Assembly: GCA_041570195.1 (NCBI GenBank)
Contig: JBFFWQ010000007.1
Span: 1 to 64,000, forward strand
Length of the DNA: 64,000 bases
Direction of reading: 5' to 3'
Source: UBA11865 sp041570195
GTDB lineage: Bacteria; Chloroflexota; Anaerolineae; Promineifilales; Promineifilaceae
Below are positions 1-8,015 of the stretch, one piece after another; the stretch's first letter is position 1, and each line of letters opens with the position of its first letter. The notes beneath the pieces are model-generated. The model searched no databases. It saw only the letters and a program-made list of their open reading frames with translations, and was not told the origin of the DNA. Both the position numbers and the translations under genes were made by a program.

Positions 1-287
1 ACCGCTTGTTGGCTGGAGCCGCACATGCGATCCAGGGTGGCGGCCGGCACATGCACCGGAAACCCGGCCAACAACGTCGCCAGTCGGCCGATATTGGCTC
101 CTTGCTCGCCGGCCTGAGTCACGCAACCGACGATGACATCCTCGACATCAGCCGGATCGATGCCCACCCCATCGACCAGGGAGCACAAGGTATGGGCCAA
201 CAAAGCATCCGGCCGCGTCGCGCGATACATGCCCTCCCTCCGGCCGAATGGAACGCGAACTGCCTCTAAGATCACCGCCTCAGTCAT
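1..287 (-). CDS. Thiolase (acetyl-CoA acetyltransferase), N-terminal part, runs off the left edge
   Basis: Reading the minus strand from ATG at 287 gives about 95 residues with no stop before the edge. The N-terminus contains VRVPFGRREGMYRATRPD and then LDRMCGSSQQA, the thiolase nucleophile motif, whose Cys accepts the acyl group. Thiolases cleave 3-ketoacyl-CoA or condense acetyl-CoA in the cytoplasm. A GAAGGAG ribosome site sits about 5-8 bases before the ATG (plus-strand 291-298). The next genes upstream on the same strand are a CoA transferase and an acyl-CoA dehydrogenase, so a fatty-acid or branched acyl-CoA degradation role is inferred. The downstream two thirds are outside the window, so the exact subtype cannot be judged. 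Confidence 0.88.
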   Translation of the reverse strand, partial: MTEAVILEAVRVPFGRREGMYRATRPDALLAHTLCSLVDGVGIDPADVEDVIVGCVTQAGEQGANIGRLATLLAGFPVHVPAATLDRMCGSSQQA

Positions 288-677
288 AGCCTTCTCCTTC
301 GTACATTCAGCTTGATCCACAAACTGGATAGCCGTTCATTAATCCATCCGGCAATGCACATAACATTCCGAACTTGTCATGCCGAGCGGACTCTTCGGAG
401 CGAGGCATCCCCAGTACCTCTCATTTCGAGAATGGTACGAACGCAGGGATCCCTCCCCTTCGACATTGCTCAGGGCAAGCGCTTCGATCGGGCCTATCCT
501 GAACTTTACGAAGGGATAATATGGGCACGGCTCTTCGTTCAGAGTTGCCGGATCAATCTGTAAACCTTCATGAAGTTTGCCCTACGCCCTTCTTCGATGC
601 TGGTGTGCCGTGGCTCAAGTTATCTCCTACGAAATCGCCGTTAGCAATTAGTTGTTGGCCGTTAGTTGTTAGCTTAG
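288..677. repeat. Intergenic spacer made of dispersed short repeats
   Basis: No credible gene lies here; the small open frames have no ribosome site and are built from repeats. Positions 373-412 carry CTTGTCATGCCGAGCGGACT and onward to GGCATCCCC, a family seen again at 13724-13762 and in inverted partial form at 6810-6842. Positions 442-490 hold a related CAGGGATCCCTCCC segment. Positions 639-678 are built from GTTAGCAATTAGTTG-like units, another dispersed word family. Confidence 0.6.
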
Positions 678-1547
678 CTATTCTGTTCCGGCCACTACCA
701 CGATCGGCAGATCCCGCTCAGCCGCCCATGTCTGCCAGAAATCGGCCGGGCGCTCGCCAAAAGCGTCAGCCAACGCTTCGACCGTCGCTCCACTAAGGCC
801 CAACTCAGCCACCAGTCGTCGCAAAAAGTGGGCTTCCAGGGCAGCTACGGCGATCCAGCCGTCCTGCGCCTGATAAAGATTATAACCCGGCAGTTGCCCG
901 CCCAGAAAACCACCCGGCGCCGTCAGGCCATGGCGCAACGGCTCGGCGAAAGCGGCCGCCGCCCCGGACAGCGACACCTGGACATACCTATCCGACGTCT
1001 CCATAACGCCGCCGGCAGTATTCCTGCCGCCTGCTCGGGCCATGGCCAGCAACAACCCCAGGGCGGCAGAAACGGCCCGCTCCGCGCCGGCCAGATCGGC
1101 CAGGACTGTACGCGGCAGGCCAGGTGGATCCAGCAAGTCCAATTCAGCCTGGTAAGTCAGATCGTGCCCCGGCCTTTCCGCCTCCACTCCCTGATAACCG
1201 ACGATAGCCACCTGGCACAGCTTGGGATAAAGCTCAGCCAACGCCGGCCAATCCAGGCCCATGCGCGTCAGGGACGCCGGCCGGCTCGAGGTCAGTAACA
1301 AATCGCTGACCGCCAGATGAGGCGCCAGCCCGACCCTACCTTCGGCGCTCTTTAAGTCAAGGCGCTCCACCTCGATGCCACGGTGCAAGGCCCTGTACCA
1401 GGCCGGAGCGGCAATGGCCAGCAAATCGCCGGCCGGCGGTTCGACCTTGACCACCTTTGCGCCCAGATCGCGCAATTGGGCCACGGCCGCCGGGCCGGGG
1501 ATATTTGTCGCCAGTGATAAGACCCGGATGCCGTCTAATGGCCTCAT
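678..1547 (-). CDS. Family III CoA transferase (CaiB/BaiF type), short form
   Basis: 289 residues. The start MRPLDGIRVLSLATNIPGPA and the following LRDLGAKVVKVEPPAGD are the hallmark N-terminal Rossmann segment of family III CoA transferases, which move CoA between carboxylic acids in the cytoplasm through an aspartyl-CoA intermediate. Family members are commonly near 350-420 residues, so this is a short form. The usual catalytic Asp region may correspond to the GHDLTYQAELDLLD stretch near residue 125-140, but I cannot assign the nucleophile securely. It begins 3 bases after the stop of the acyl-CoA dehydrogenase, with no clear ribosome site of its own, suggesting translational coupling. Its stop lies directly against the repeat spacer. 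Alpha-methylacyl-CoA racemase is a related alternative. Confidence 0.82.
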   Translation of the reverse strand: MRPLDGIRVLSLATNIPGPAAVAQLRDLGAKVVKVEPPAGDLLAIAAPAWYRALHRGIEVERLDLKSAEGRVGLAPHLAVSDLLLTSSRPASLTRMGLDWPALAELYPKLCQVAIVGYQGVEAERPGHDLTYQAELDLLDPPGLPRTVLADLAGAERAVSAALGLLLAMARAGGRNTAGGVMETSDRYVQVSLSGAAAAFAEPLRHGLTAPGGFLGGQLPGYNLYQAQDGWIAVAALEAHFLRRLVAELGLSGATVEALADAFGERPADFWQTWAAERDLPIVVVAGTE

Positions 1548-1550
1548 GAC

Positions 1551-2699
1551 CTAGACTGCCCGGCGGCGGGCCAGCAATTCTCGAACCATGATATTGCGTT
1601 GAATTTCGCTCGTCCCTTCGTATATTTGCAGCAGCTTGGCATCGCGCAGCAATTTCTCGGCCGGATATTCGGTGCTATAGCCCATGCCGCCGAAGATCTG
1701 AACCGCCTCGGTCGCCGCCCACATCGCCGTATCGGCCGCATAAGCTTTGGCATAGGCGGCTTCCAGCGTGTTCCGCCGCCCGTCATCCACTATTCGCGCT
1801 GCCTGATAGGTCAACAGCCGGGCCGCCTCCAGGCGCAGACCCATTTCGGCGATCTTATGCCCGATGGCCTGATGGCGGATGATGGGTTGGCCCATCGAAT
1901 GGCGCTCTTGAGCATAGGCCAGCGACTCATCCAAACAGCGCTGGGTCAACCCGACGCCGAATGCCGCCACCATCGGCCGCGACCGATCAAAGACCTGCAT
2001 GGCCAGTTTGAAGCCATCACCCTCGTCCAACAGCCGGGACTGGGCCGGTATCGTGACATCGGTCAAAAATAGTTCGGCCGCTGGAGCCGCCTTCTGGCCC
2101 ATCTTGCCCAGCGGCCGGCCCACTTCCAGGCCGGCCGTTTCTCGTCCGATGACAAAGGCGCTGAGTCCACCATGGCCGGCCGTGACATCGGTCTTGGCGA
2201 ATACGACGAAGAACGCCGCCTCGGTGGCGTTGGAGATCCATGTCTTGGTACCGTTTAAAACATAGCCGTTGCCGCGCCGCGTAGCACGGGTCTCCAGGCC
2301 GGCCACGTCGGAGCCCGCGCCAGGCTCGGTAACCGCGTAAGCGCCGAGCTGGCCCTCGTTCAAGCGCTCCAGATAGTGCTGCCGCTGCTCCTCGTCGCCG
2401 CCCAGCAAGATGGCGTCGGCGATGAGCGCGTTGAGGGTGACAGCGGCCGTGATACCGGTACAGGCCCAGGCCAATTGCTCCACCACCAGGACCAGGTCGA
2501 AGGTTCCAAGACCGGCCCCGCCATATCGCTCGGGGATATTGAGGCTCAGAAGGCCGACATTCAGCGCCTGCTCAAAGACCCGGCGCGGGAAACGGGCCTC
2601 TTGATCGTACTCGCCAGCCACGGGCAAAATCTCGCGCCGGGCGAATTCGCCGGCCAGCTCCCGCAAAGCTTGTTGATCGACCGTCAGCTCGAAGCTCAT
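1551..2699 (-). CDS. Acyl-CoA dehydrogenase
   Basis: 382 residues, normal for the family. It oxidises acyl-CoA to 2-enoyl-CoA using FAD and passes electrons to electron-transfer flavoprotein. The first signature AVTEPGAGSD lies near residues 122-131. The second signature near the C-terminus contains QIFGGMGYS and YEGTSEIQ, with Glu361 in the position of the catalytic base of short/medium-chain and butyryl-CoA type enzymes. It is the first gene of a minus-strand unit followed by the CoA transferase (3-base gap) and, after a repeat-filled spacer, a thiolase. No strong ribosome site precedes the ATG. The upstream divergent spacer carries two GTTGTA/TACAAC dyads that could be operators. Substrate chain length cannot be read from sequence. 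Confidence 0.95.
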   Translation of the reverse strand: MSFELTVDQQALRELAGEFARREILPVAGEYDQEARFPRRVFEQALNVGLLSLNIPERYGGAGLGTFDLVLVVEQLAWACTGITAAVTLNALIADAILLGGDEEQRQHYLERLNEGQLGAYAVTEPGAGSDVAGLETRATRRGNGYVLNGTKTWISNATEAAFFVVFAKTDVTAGHGGLSAFVIGRETAGLEVGRPLGKMGQKAAPAAELFLTDVTIPAQSRLLDEGDGFKLAMQVFDRSRPMVAAFGVGLTQRCLDESLAYAQERHSMGQPIIRHQAIGHKIAEMGLRLEAARLLTYQAARIVDDGRRNTLEAAYAKAYAADTAMWAATEAVQIFGGMGYSTEYPAEKLLRDAKLLQIYEGTSEIQRNIMVRELLARRRAV

Positions 2700-2756
2700 G
2701 ATGACATTCTACCATAACCTACAATAACCCTACGATCCCCGATATGGCTGAGTTTT

Positions 2757-2772
2757 GTTGTAAAAATACAAC
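2757..2772. promoter_or_regulatory. Candidate operator dyad GTTGTA-N4-TACAAC
   Basis: A perfect 6-bp inverted repeat with a four-A spacer, located 58 bp upstream of the acyl-CoA dehydrogenase start. It shares its half-site with the palindrome at 2904-2919 on the other side of the divergent spacer. Being bound by one regulator is an inference from the shared half-site. Confidence 0.4.
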
Positions 2773-2786
2773 CTTTTGCCATGGAA

Positions 2787-2800
2787 ATTTCGGCCGAAAT
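2787..2800. promoter_or_regulatory. 14-bp perfect palindrome ATTTCGGCCGAAAT
   Basis: A perfect palindrome in the divergent spacer between the acyl-CoA dehydrogenase and the zinc-ribbon gene. It could be a regulator site or a small cruciform; no family is recognised. Confidence 0.3.
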
Positions 2801-2903
2801 CTGTTAAGCTATAGAGGCTCAGATGTTGAAGAGTTCCGCTTCGCCATCAATAGCGACCGTGGGGGGAGTCAAAGAAATTGAACGGCGTTTGTTATCTTGG
2901 AAA

Positions 2904-2919
2904 TAGTTGTATACAACTA
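2904..2919. promoter_or_regulatory. 16-bp palindromic operator candidate TAGTTGTATACAACTA
   Basis: A perfect 16-bp palindrome ending four bases before the AGGAGAG ribosome site of the zinc-ribbon gene. The TTGTATACAA core resembles operators of GntR-family repressors. Its position between promoter and ribosome site would suit repression. The same GTTGTA half-site recurs at 2757-2772. Confidence 0.45.
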
Positions 2920-2931
2920 GCCAGGAGAGCC

Positions 2932-3132
2932 ATGAAAGTAGCACAGACAACTGAGGGTAAGCAGGTTACAGCCAACGCCACGGCGCCGGCCGAGGCGATT
3001 TGTCCAGTGTGCGGCGGCCCACTCACGCTCCGCAGCCGCAGCACCATGAATAACGGCAATAGAACGTACTTTTGGCGTCATCGTAGCAATCACAATCGCC
3101 ACTGCGAAGCGCGTAACCGGCCGATAAACTAA
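2932..3132 (+). CDS. Small zinc-ribbon-like protein
   Basis: 66 residues from ATG 2932, chosen over the longer frame because AGGAGAG lies at 2923-2929. The protein has a loose N-terminal 25 residues, then CPVCGGPL, a basic stretch, and HRSNHNRHC, so four or more Cys/His ligands are available for one zinc. No known family is recognised. It ends 3 bases before the SRAP peptidase start, and that gene has no visible ribosome site, so the two are probably translationally coupled. A palindromic operator candidate lies just upstream. Function is unknown; a nucleic-acid or partner-binding role for the SRAP protein is possible but unproven. Confidence 0.65.
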   Translation: MKVAQTTEGKQVTANATAPAEAICPVCGGPLTLRSRSTMNNGNRTYFWRHRSNHNRHCEARNRPIN

Positions 3133-3135
3133 TAT

Positions 3136-3810
3136 ATGTGTGGTCGTTTCACCCTCTTAGCGCCCGGGGAAGCTGTCGCCGTTCTGTTTCAGCTGCCTGA
3201 AGTTCCCACCATCGCCCCTCGCTACAACATCGCGCCAACCCAGCCTGTCGCCGCCGTCCGCGTTTCAAAATCGTCTGGTCAGCGCGAGCTGACCTACTTC
3301 CATTGGGGCCTGATTCCCCGCTGGGCCAAAGACCCGAAGATCGGTTCGCGGATGATAAACGCCCGCTCTGAAACGGCGGCCGAGAAACCATCATTTCGCG
3401 CCGCCATCAAATATCGCCGCTGCCTGGTGCCAACCGACGGTTTCTATGAATGGCAAAAGCTCGACGGCGTGAAACAACCGGTGCGTATTCAGACGAAGGA
3501 TGGCGGTCCTTTCGCCATCGCCGGCCTATGGGAAAACTGGCAGGGTCCGGACGGTTCAGAGATCGACTCCTGTACCTTGTTGACCACGTCGCCTAATGAT
3601 CTGTTGGAGCAGGTTCACAACCGCATGCCAGTCATCCTGGCCCCAGATGACTTTGACCTGTGGCTCGACCCCGGCGCCCAACACCCGGGCGAGATCCAGC
3701 ATCTGCTCAAACCCTACCCGGCCGGCCAGATGACCTTCTATCCCGTCAGCACCCACGTCAACAACCCCCGCAACGAAGACCCGCTCTGCATCGAGCCGCT
3801 AGTGGGATAG
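3136..3810 (+). CDS. SOS response-associated peptidase (SRAP, HMCES/YedK family)
   Basis: 224 residues, typical length. SRAP proteins cross-link through Cys2 to abasic sites in single-stranded DNA, shielding them from breakage. The sequence begins MCGRFTL, giving Cys2 after Met removal. It carries the conserved Asn75 in NARSET, Glu105 in GFYEW and His161 in VHNRMPVIL, so all catalytic residues appear intact. WGLIPRWAKD is also a family hallmark. It follows the zinc-ribbon gene by 3 bases, with no separate ribosome site. No lexA or imuB-type gene is visible nearby. Confidence 0.95.
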   Translation: MCGRFTLLAPGEAVAVLFQLPEVPTIAPRYNIAPTQPVAAVRVSKSSGQRELTYFHWGLIPRWAKDPKIGSRMINARSETAAEKPSFRAAIKYRRCLVPTDGFYEWQKLDGVKQPVRIQTKDGGPFAIAGLWENWQGPDGSEIDSCTLLTTSPNDLLEQVHNRMPVILAPDDFDLWLDPGAQHPGEIQHLLKPYPAGQMTFYPVSTHVNNPRNEDPLCIEPLVG

Positions 3811-4006
3811 CCGTCAGCTTTCAGTCATCAGCTTTCAGCTCTTGTTTGCTGTCCACTTCCTACAAGTTCCCTCAGTACCTCCTAGTTTCCCTCCTCTTCT
3901 CCTCTGCCCCTCTTCTCCTTTGCCCCATCGCCCCGCATCAGCGAAAATGGCAGTCGAAAAAGCTAATCGCTAATTGCCAACCGCTAATTGCTTCCTTGAG
4001 GTAGAC
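3811..4006. repeat. Short-word repeats between genes
   Basis: Positions 3811-3843 contain CAGCTTTCAGTCATCAGCTT and similar units; 3958-3991 contain AAGCTAATCGCTAATTGCC units. Between them is a pyrimidine-rich stretch (CCTCCTCTTCTCCTCTGCCC type). No gene is supported. The last bases provide TTGAGGT, the ribosome site for the next gene. Confidence 0.55.
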
Positions 4007-4783
4007 ATGACCGAATCACTATCCGACTATTTGAACTTCGCCCTCGAAACCGCCTGGCAAGCCGGCCGCTTGACATTGGGTTATTTCCAGACCGATCTGC
4101 GGCCGGAGTATAAAGCCGACGATACGCCGGTCACCATCGCCGACCGCATGGCCGAAGAACTCATCCGCGGCCGCATCGAAAGCCGCTATCCAAAGCATGC
4201 CATCATCGGCGAAGAATATGGCCCGGCCGACTCCAAAGGCGCCAGCCACCGCTGGTATATCGACCCCATCGACGGCACCCGTTCCTTCGTCCGCGGCGTG
4301 CCCATGTACGCCGTGCTCATCGGCCTCAAGATCGAAGACCGGGTCGAAGTCGGCGTGGCCTACTTCCCGGCCATGGGCGAAATGTTGGCCGCCGCTCGCG
4401 GTCAGGGCTGTTGGTGGAACGGCCGGCCGGCCCGGGTATCAAATGCAACCCGCCTGCAAGATGGTCTGCTGGTCCACTCCGATACAACTTCCTTTGCCGC
4501 CTACGGCCGGGGCGCGGCCTGGGAACGGCTCCGGGCGGCCTCCGGATTTCGAGCCGGCTGGACCGATGCCTACGGCCATATGCTGGTCGCCACCGGCCGG
4601 GCAGAATTGATGCTTGATCCGATCATGAGCGACTGGGACTGCGCCCCCTTCCCGGTCATCCTAGAAGAGGCCGGCGGCTACTTCGGCGACTGGGCCGGCA
4701 ACCCGACCATCCACGCCGGCGAAGCGATCTCAACAACCGCCACCCTCCTCCCCCAGGTGCTCCACCTCATCCAAGGCGCATAA
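4007..4783 (+). CDS. Inositol-monophosphatase family phosphatase (histidinol-phosphatase HisN-like)
   Basis: 258 residues from ATG 4007; the GAGGT at 3998-4002 supports this start over an upstream in-frame ATG lying in repeats. The Mg-dependent phosphomonoesterase motifs are present: IIGEEYG (Glu69/Glu70), WYIDPIDGTRSF (Asp86, Asp89) and the C-terminal SDWDCAPF. The family hydrolyses inositol phosphate, histidinol phosphate, PAP or fructose bisphosphate. The local motifs, especially DGTRSFVRGVP and WDCAPF, look most like the HisN histidinol-phosphatase branch, but no his genes are nearby. It converges on the Rieske gene with only 18 bases between stops. Confidence 0.85.
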   Translation: MTESLSDYLNFALETAWQAGRLTLGYFQTDLRPEYKADDTPVTIADRMAEELIRGRIESRYPKHAIIGEEYGPADSKGASHRWYIDPIDGTRSFVRGVPMYAVLIGLKIEDRVEVGVAYFPAMGEMLAAARGQGCWWNGRPARVSNATRLQDGLLVHSDTTSFAAYGRGAAWERLRAASGFRAGWTDAYGHMLVATGRAELMLDPIMSDWDCAPFPVILEEAGGYFGDWAGNPTIHAGEAISTTATLLPQVLHLIQGA

Positions 4784-4801
4784 GTTATCGTTGCTACTTG
4801 C

Positions 4802-6583
4802 CTACGATTCCTCGAAGAGATGCTCGCCGCGGTGAAGACGCTGGGCGATCTCGTAAGTCTGCCCCTGGGCCCGGACCGTCGGCGAGTGCGCTGCTAGATA
4901 CCGGGCCGCGGCCACCAGCATGTGCGCCGCCGCTCCTTGCAAACTGGTCTTGCCGCGAAGGCGAGCCTCGCTCGCCCGGCGTCGGTACTGGCTGATAGCC
5001 CCCTCCACAGTCTGGATCGTGTGAAAGTCGCGATCTTCGCGCAGCAACAGACGCCCCAACCTGGCCAGCAACCGTTCTGGTCGGCCGCCGCTGTGCAGAT
5101 ACTGGGCCACGATTTGCCCGGCCTGGCTGACCTGCTGCTGGCGATCCAGTAAGGCGTCCAGCGCATCCAGTAACTCATCCTCACCTCGTCCATCGTCAAC
5201 TGGTTCGGGCAAGCGCGCGGCCGGAATGTTCAAAAAGCGATCCAGGTAAACGCTCATAGCTGCATCGAAGACGCCTCGCACAAGTTCAGGCGACGGCGCC
5301 CGGCGCAGACCTCCCTCCACGGCGTTGGCGAAAGTGAAAGTGTGCAGCGCCGTGTCCCAGTCAGAGAACTCGTTGCTGGTATGAAAACGAACGATACGTA
5401 GAGCCGCCGCATGAGAAACCGTGACCGCCAGGTCTACTTCGCTAGCGCCCACGCCCAGGGCCGACAGTAGTCCATCGGCAATAGCCTGGGGATCATCGCC
5501 GAGCAGCAGCGGCAGAACTTCTTCAGCGCCGGACCACGCTTCGCCCTCGGCCCGCACTGCCCGACCTTTATCCAGAGCGTCGGGTAACTGCTCGAAAGCT
5601 GCCTCCAGGATACGAACCAGATCCACCGGATGGCGCCAGGCGTTGGACTCTTCCATACGGTCGGCCACGGCGTAACCCCTGACCAGGCTGGTTAACACTT
5701 GCTCGGCGTGCTCCCAACCGGCGACATCCAGCGCCTCAAAGGCTTTGTTGGTGAAGTCGACCGGGTGCCCGATGTCGATGTAACGATGATCGGTCGCCGC
5801 GGCGAAAAGCATATCGGCCATTTGTTTATCGTTGGCACCGGCCCGTACGGCCGAGATGATACACCGCTCCGCCCCCTCGGCATCGCGCACTTCCACGAAT
5901 TGGCGGAACCAGCCCTTCAGCGTATTGATATCGGCCGTCTCTGTGGGCAGCGGCCGGACCGGAAAACGCGGCGGCTGGCCGAAACTATCCTGGGCCACGG
6001 CCGATAGACCATGGTACAGTGCCCGAGGCCGATCTGCTTCGTCCAGGATCGGCAACAGATTCATCAGGCAAGCATGCATCGTCAGACCCATGCGCCAGCC
6101 CGCTCGCCGGTACTGGGTTCCGAACAGCAAGCCGGCCCGGAATGGCTCGGCCGGATCACCCTGCCCTTCCCTTAAGACCAGCACCGACTTAGCCATCACC
6201 AGCGATAGATTCCGCTCCAGCCCCACCAGCAGTCGTTCACGCTGATGCTGCCGTGGATCGCCGCGCCGGGACAGTTCCACCCATACCTGGCCATCCCGCA
6301 CGTCAACTGGGAAGACACGCACATCGTCGGCCCATTGGTCAAAAGTGCCGCCGCTTTCCAGGTCAAAGCGGGCGTGATGCCAGTGACAGGTGAGGATGCC
6401 CTCTCGCACGGTACCCCGATCCAGCGGGAAACCCATATGGGGACAGCGGTTGTCGACGGCATGAACCTGCCCGTCGTGGGCAAACAACGCCACGGTGTAC
6501 CCGTCCAGTTGTACGACCGTACAACCGGCCGCTTCCACCTCGGCCAAAGAAGCCGCATGTACATAATTGGCCTTATCGTTCAC
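4802..6583 (-). CDS. Rieske [2Fe-2S] protein with a large uncharacterised C-terminal domain
   Basis: 593 residues. Residues 1-105 form a Rieske ferredoxin domain with the cluster ligands in CPHMGF (Cys47, His49) and CHWHHARFDL (Cys66, His69). The remaining ~480 residues are mostly helical, rich in His and Asp (for example ATDHRYIDIGHPVDFTNKAF, VSHAAALRIVRFHTS), and match no enzyme family I can name. Full-length relatives are annotated only as Rieske proteins. The Rieske part probably supplies electrons to the C-terminal part, which may bind a second metal; that is inference. It has no signal peptide or membrane segment. The upstream 400 bases contain only repeat debris. Confidence 0.8.
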   Translation of the reverse strand: MNDKANYVHAASLAEVEAAGCTVVQLDGYTVALFAHDGQVHAVDNRCPHMGFPLDRGTVREGILTCHWHHARFDLESGGTFDQWADDVRVFPVDVRDGQVWVELSRRGDPRQHQRERLLVGLERNLSLVMAKSVLVLREGQGDPAEPFRAGLLFGTQYRRAGWRMGLTMHACLMNLLPILDEADRPRALYHGLSAVAQDSFGQPPRFPVRPLPTETADINTLKGWFRQFVEVRDAEGAERCIISAVRAGANDKQMADMLFAAATDHRYIDIGHPVDFTNKAFEALDVAGWEHAEQVLTSLVRGYAVADRMEESNAWRHPVDLVRILEAAFEQLPDALDKGRAVRAEGEAWSGAEEVLPLLLGDDPQAIADGLLSALGVGASEVDLAVTVSHAAALRIVRFHTSNEFSDWDTALHTFTFANAVEGGLRRAPSPELVRGVFDAAMSVYLDRFLNIPAARLPEPVDDGRGEDELLDALDALLDRQQQVSQAGQIVAQYLHSGGRPERLLARLGRLLLREDRDFHTIQTVEGAISQYRRRASEARLRGKTSLQGAAAHMLVAAARYLAAHSPTVRAQGQTYEIAQRLHRGEHLFEES

Positions 6584-6995
6584 AGAAACTTCCTTTGCAA
6601 ATCAAACTTTTTCGATCTTAACCGAATAATGAGCATTCTGAGCACCTAGTTGGCTGGTTCTGATCTTCACTACAAGCTCGATGGCTGTGCAGCCCTTGAA
6701 TGTCACCGCCCTCCTGCCGTCCAACAAATCCTCCATAAGGAGGTTTATCAGTATCTTAATCAACATACAAGCATCCCTACTACCTTGGGCTTCAAATACG
6801 ATGCGGCCTCAGGGATCCCTCCCTTCGGTCGGGATGACAAGACAAGGCCTCTTGATCCGGGTTCTGGACCCGCAAACTGGAAAGTTTGCGCTACGGATTT
6901 CGTTCATGGTGTGCGGCCCTGGTAATGGGCGGGCGCATGTGCACTTCTCCCTTGCCGGCACATAACGAATGCCTATCCTATGCGCGAATGCCAAT
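6584..6995. repeat. Intergenic spacer with repeat debris
   Basis: 412 bases without a convincing gene. Positions 6810-6842 read CAGGGATCCCTCCCTTCGGT then GGGATGACAAG, an inverted partial copy of the GTCATGC...GCATCCC family found at 373-412 and 13724-13762. Small open frames here lack ribosome sites and known motifs. Confidence 0.5.
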
Positions 6996-7982
6996 TCAGC
7001 GCCAGCGCCTCAAGAGCATCTCAGCCTCGCTCGCAAGCTCCTGGATGATCTCGGCCGCCGTCTGGGCCTTTTTTACGCCACTCACGCTCTCCCCTGCCCA
7101 CATGGACATGGCTGCTATGTTTCCAGTTGCTGACTTATGTACGCCTTCAGGCTGAAATCGGCGTACGTCATATCGTTCGCCATTCCAACCATCCGCCATC
7201 GTGCCAGAGAACTCCCCATCAATAGCCTCGGCAGCATCTAGACTGGCTCGCAAGAGACGGTGCGGCGCATTGGGCCAGCTAACCTCAAAGGCCTCCGTGT
7301 AGACGGTATCCTGCGCCTCGGCGCCAATGAGCGCTTTCAGATAGTCCGGGTGCGCTTCCGCTTCTTCGACCGCCAGGAAGCGGGTGCCCACCCGCACACC
7401 GTCTGCTCCAGCGGCAAGGACGGCCGCCATGGCCCGGCCGCTGCCGATACCGCCGGCCGCAAGCACCGGCACGTCGACCGCCGCTAGCACCTGTTCCAAC
7501 AGCGGCAGCAAACCGATCGTTCCCCGAATATGCCCACCTGCCTCAATACCCTGAGCAATGACGAAGTCACAGCCAGCATCGACGGCGGCCATCGCCTCGT
7601 CCCGCGAGCCAACCTGCCAGCACGCCAGCGCGCCCGCAGAATGCACGATTTCGATCAGCGCCGGATCGGGGTCGGTATAGAAGAACTCGACGACATTGGC
7701 AGATTCGGCGGCGACTTTGACCGTCTCATGGGCCAGATCAGGCTCCATGAAACGCATGATGAAGTTTGCGCCAAAGACCCCCTCGGTCTTCTCTCTTGTG
7801 TAGTCGAGCATTCTAGCGACATTCGCCGGTGGCCCGCCATACTTACTGTACACAGATACCATACCAAGTCCGCCGGCGCTGGCTACCGCGGCAGCCAATT
7901 CGGGCTTAGCGTGCGAACCCATGCCCGCCTGCTGGATCGGAAACGAACATCCGACCAACTCGGTAAACCGTGTCTTTAGCAT
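6996..7982 (-). CDS. Nitronate monooxygenase (2-nitropropane dioxygenase family)
   Basis: 328 residues from ATG 7982. An ATG six codons earlier lies within the ribosome site itself, whereas AGGAGG at 7989-7994 is six bases from 7982, so the shorter start is preferred. FMN-dependent TIM-barrel enzyme oxidising nitronates. Visible motifs are FPIQQAGMG, ASAGGLGMVS, AQGIEAGGHIRG (the His is the likely catalytic base), VPVLAAGGIGSG and GADGVRVGTRFLA (phosphate-binding loops). The methyltransferase remnant ends 33 bases upstream of the start on the same strand, so they may have shared a transcript. An enoyl reductase of the FabK type is a related alternative but less fitting. Confidence 0.9.
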   Translation of the reverse strand: MLKTRFTELVGCSFPIQQAGMGSHAKPELAAAVASAGGLGMVSVYSKYGGPPANVARMLDYTREKTEGVFGANFIMRFMEPDLAHETVKVAAESANVVEFFYTDPDPALIEIVHSAGALACWQVGSRDEAMAAVDAGCDFVIAQGIEAGGHIRGTIGLLPLLEQVLAAVDVPVLAAGGIGSGRAMAAVLAAGADGVRVGTRFLAVEEAEAHPDYLKALIGAEAQDTVYTEAFEVSWPNAPHRLLRASLDAAEAIDGEFSGTMADGWNGERYDVRRFQPEGVHKSATGNIAAMSMWAGESVSGVKKAQTAAEIIQELASEAEMLLRRWR

Positions 7983-8015
7983 TTCATTCCTCCTCTTCAT
8001 CAGGGAGATCCGGGG

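Noticed and set aside
312..563. 83-codon plus-strand gene
   Set aside because: It is composed of two dispersed repeats and lacks a ribosome site.
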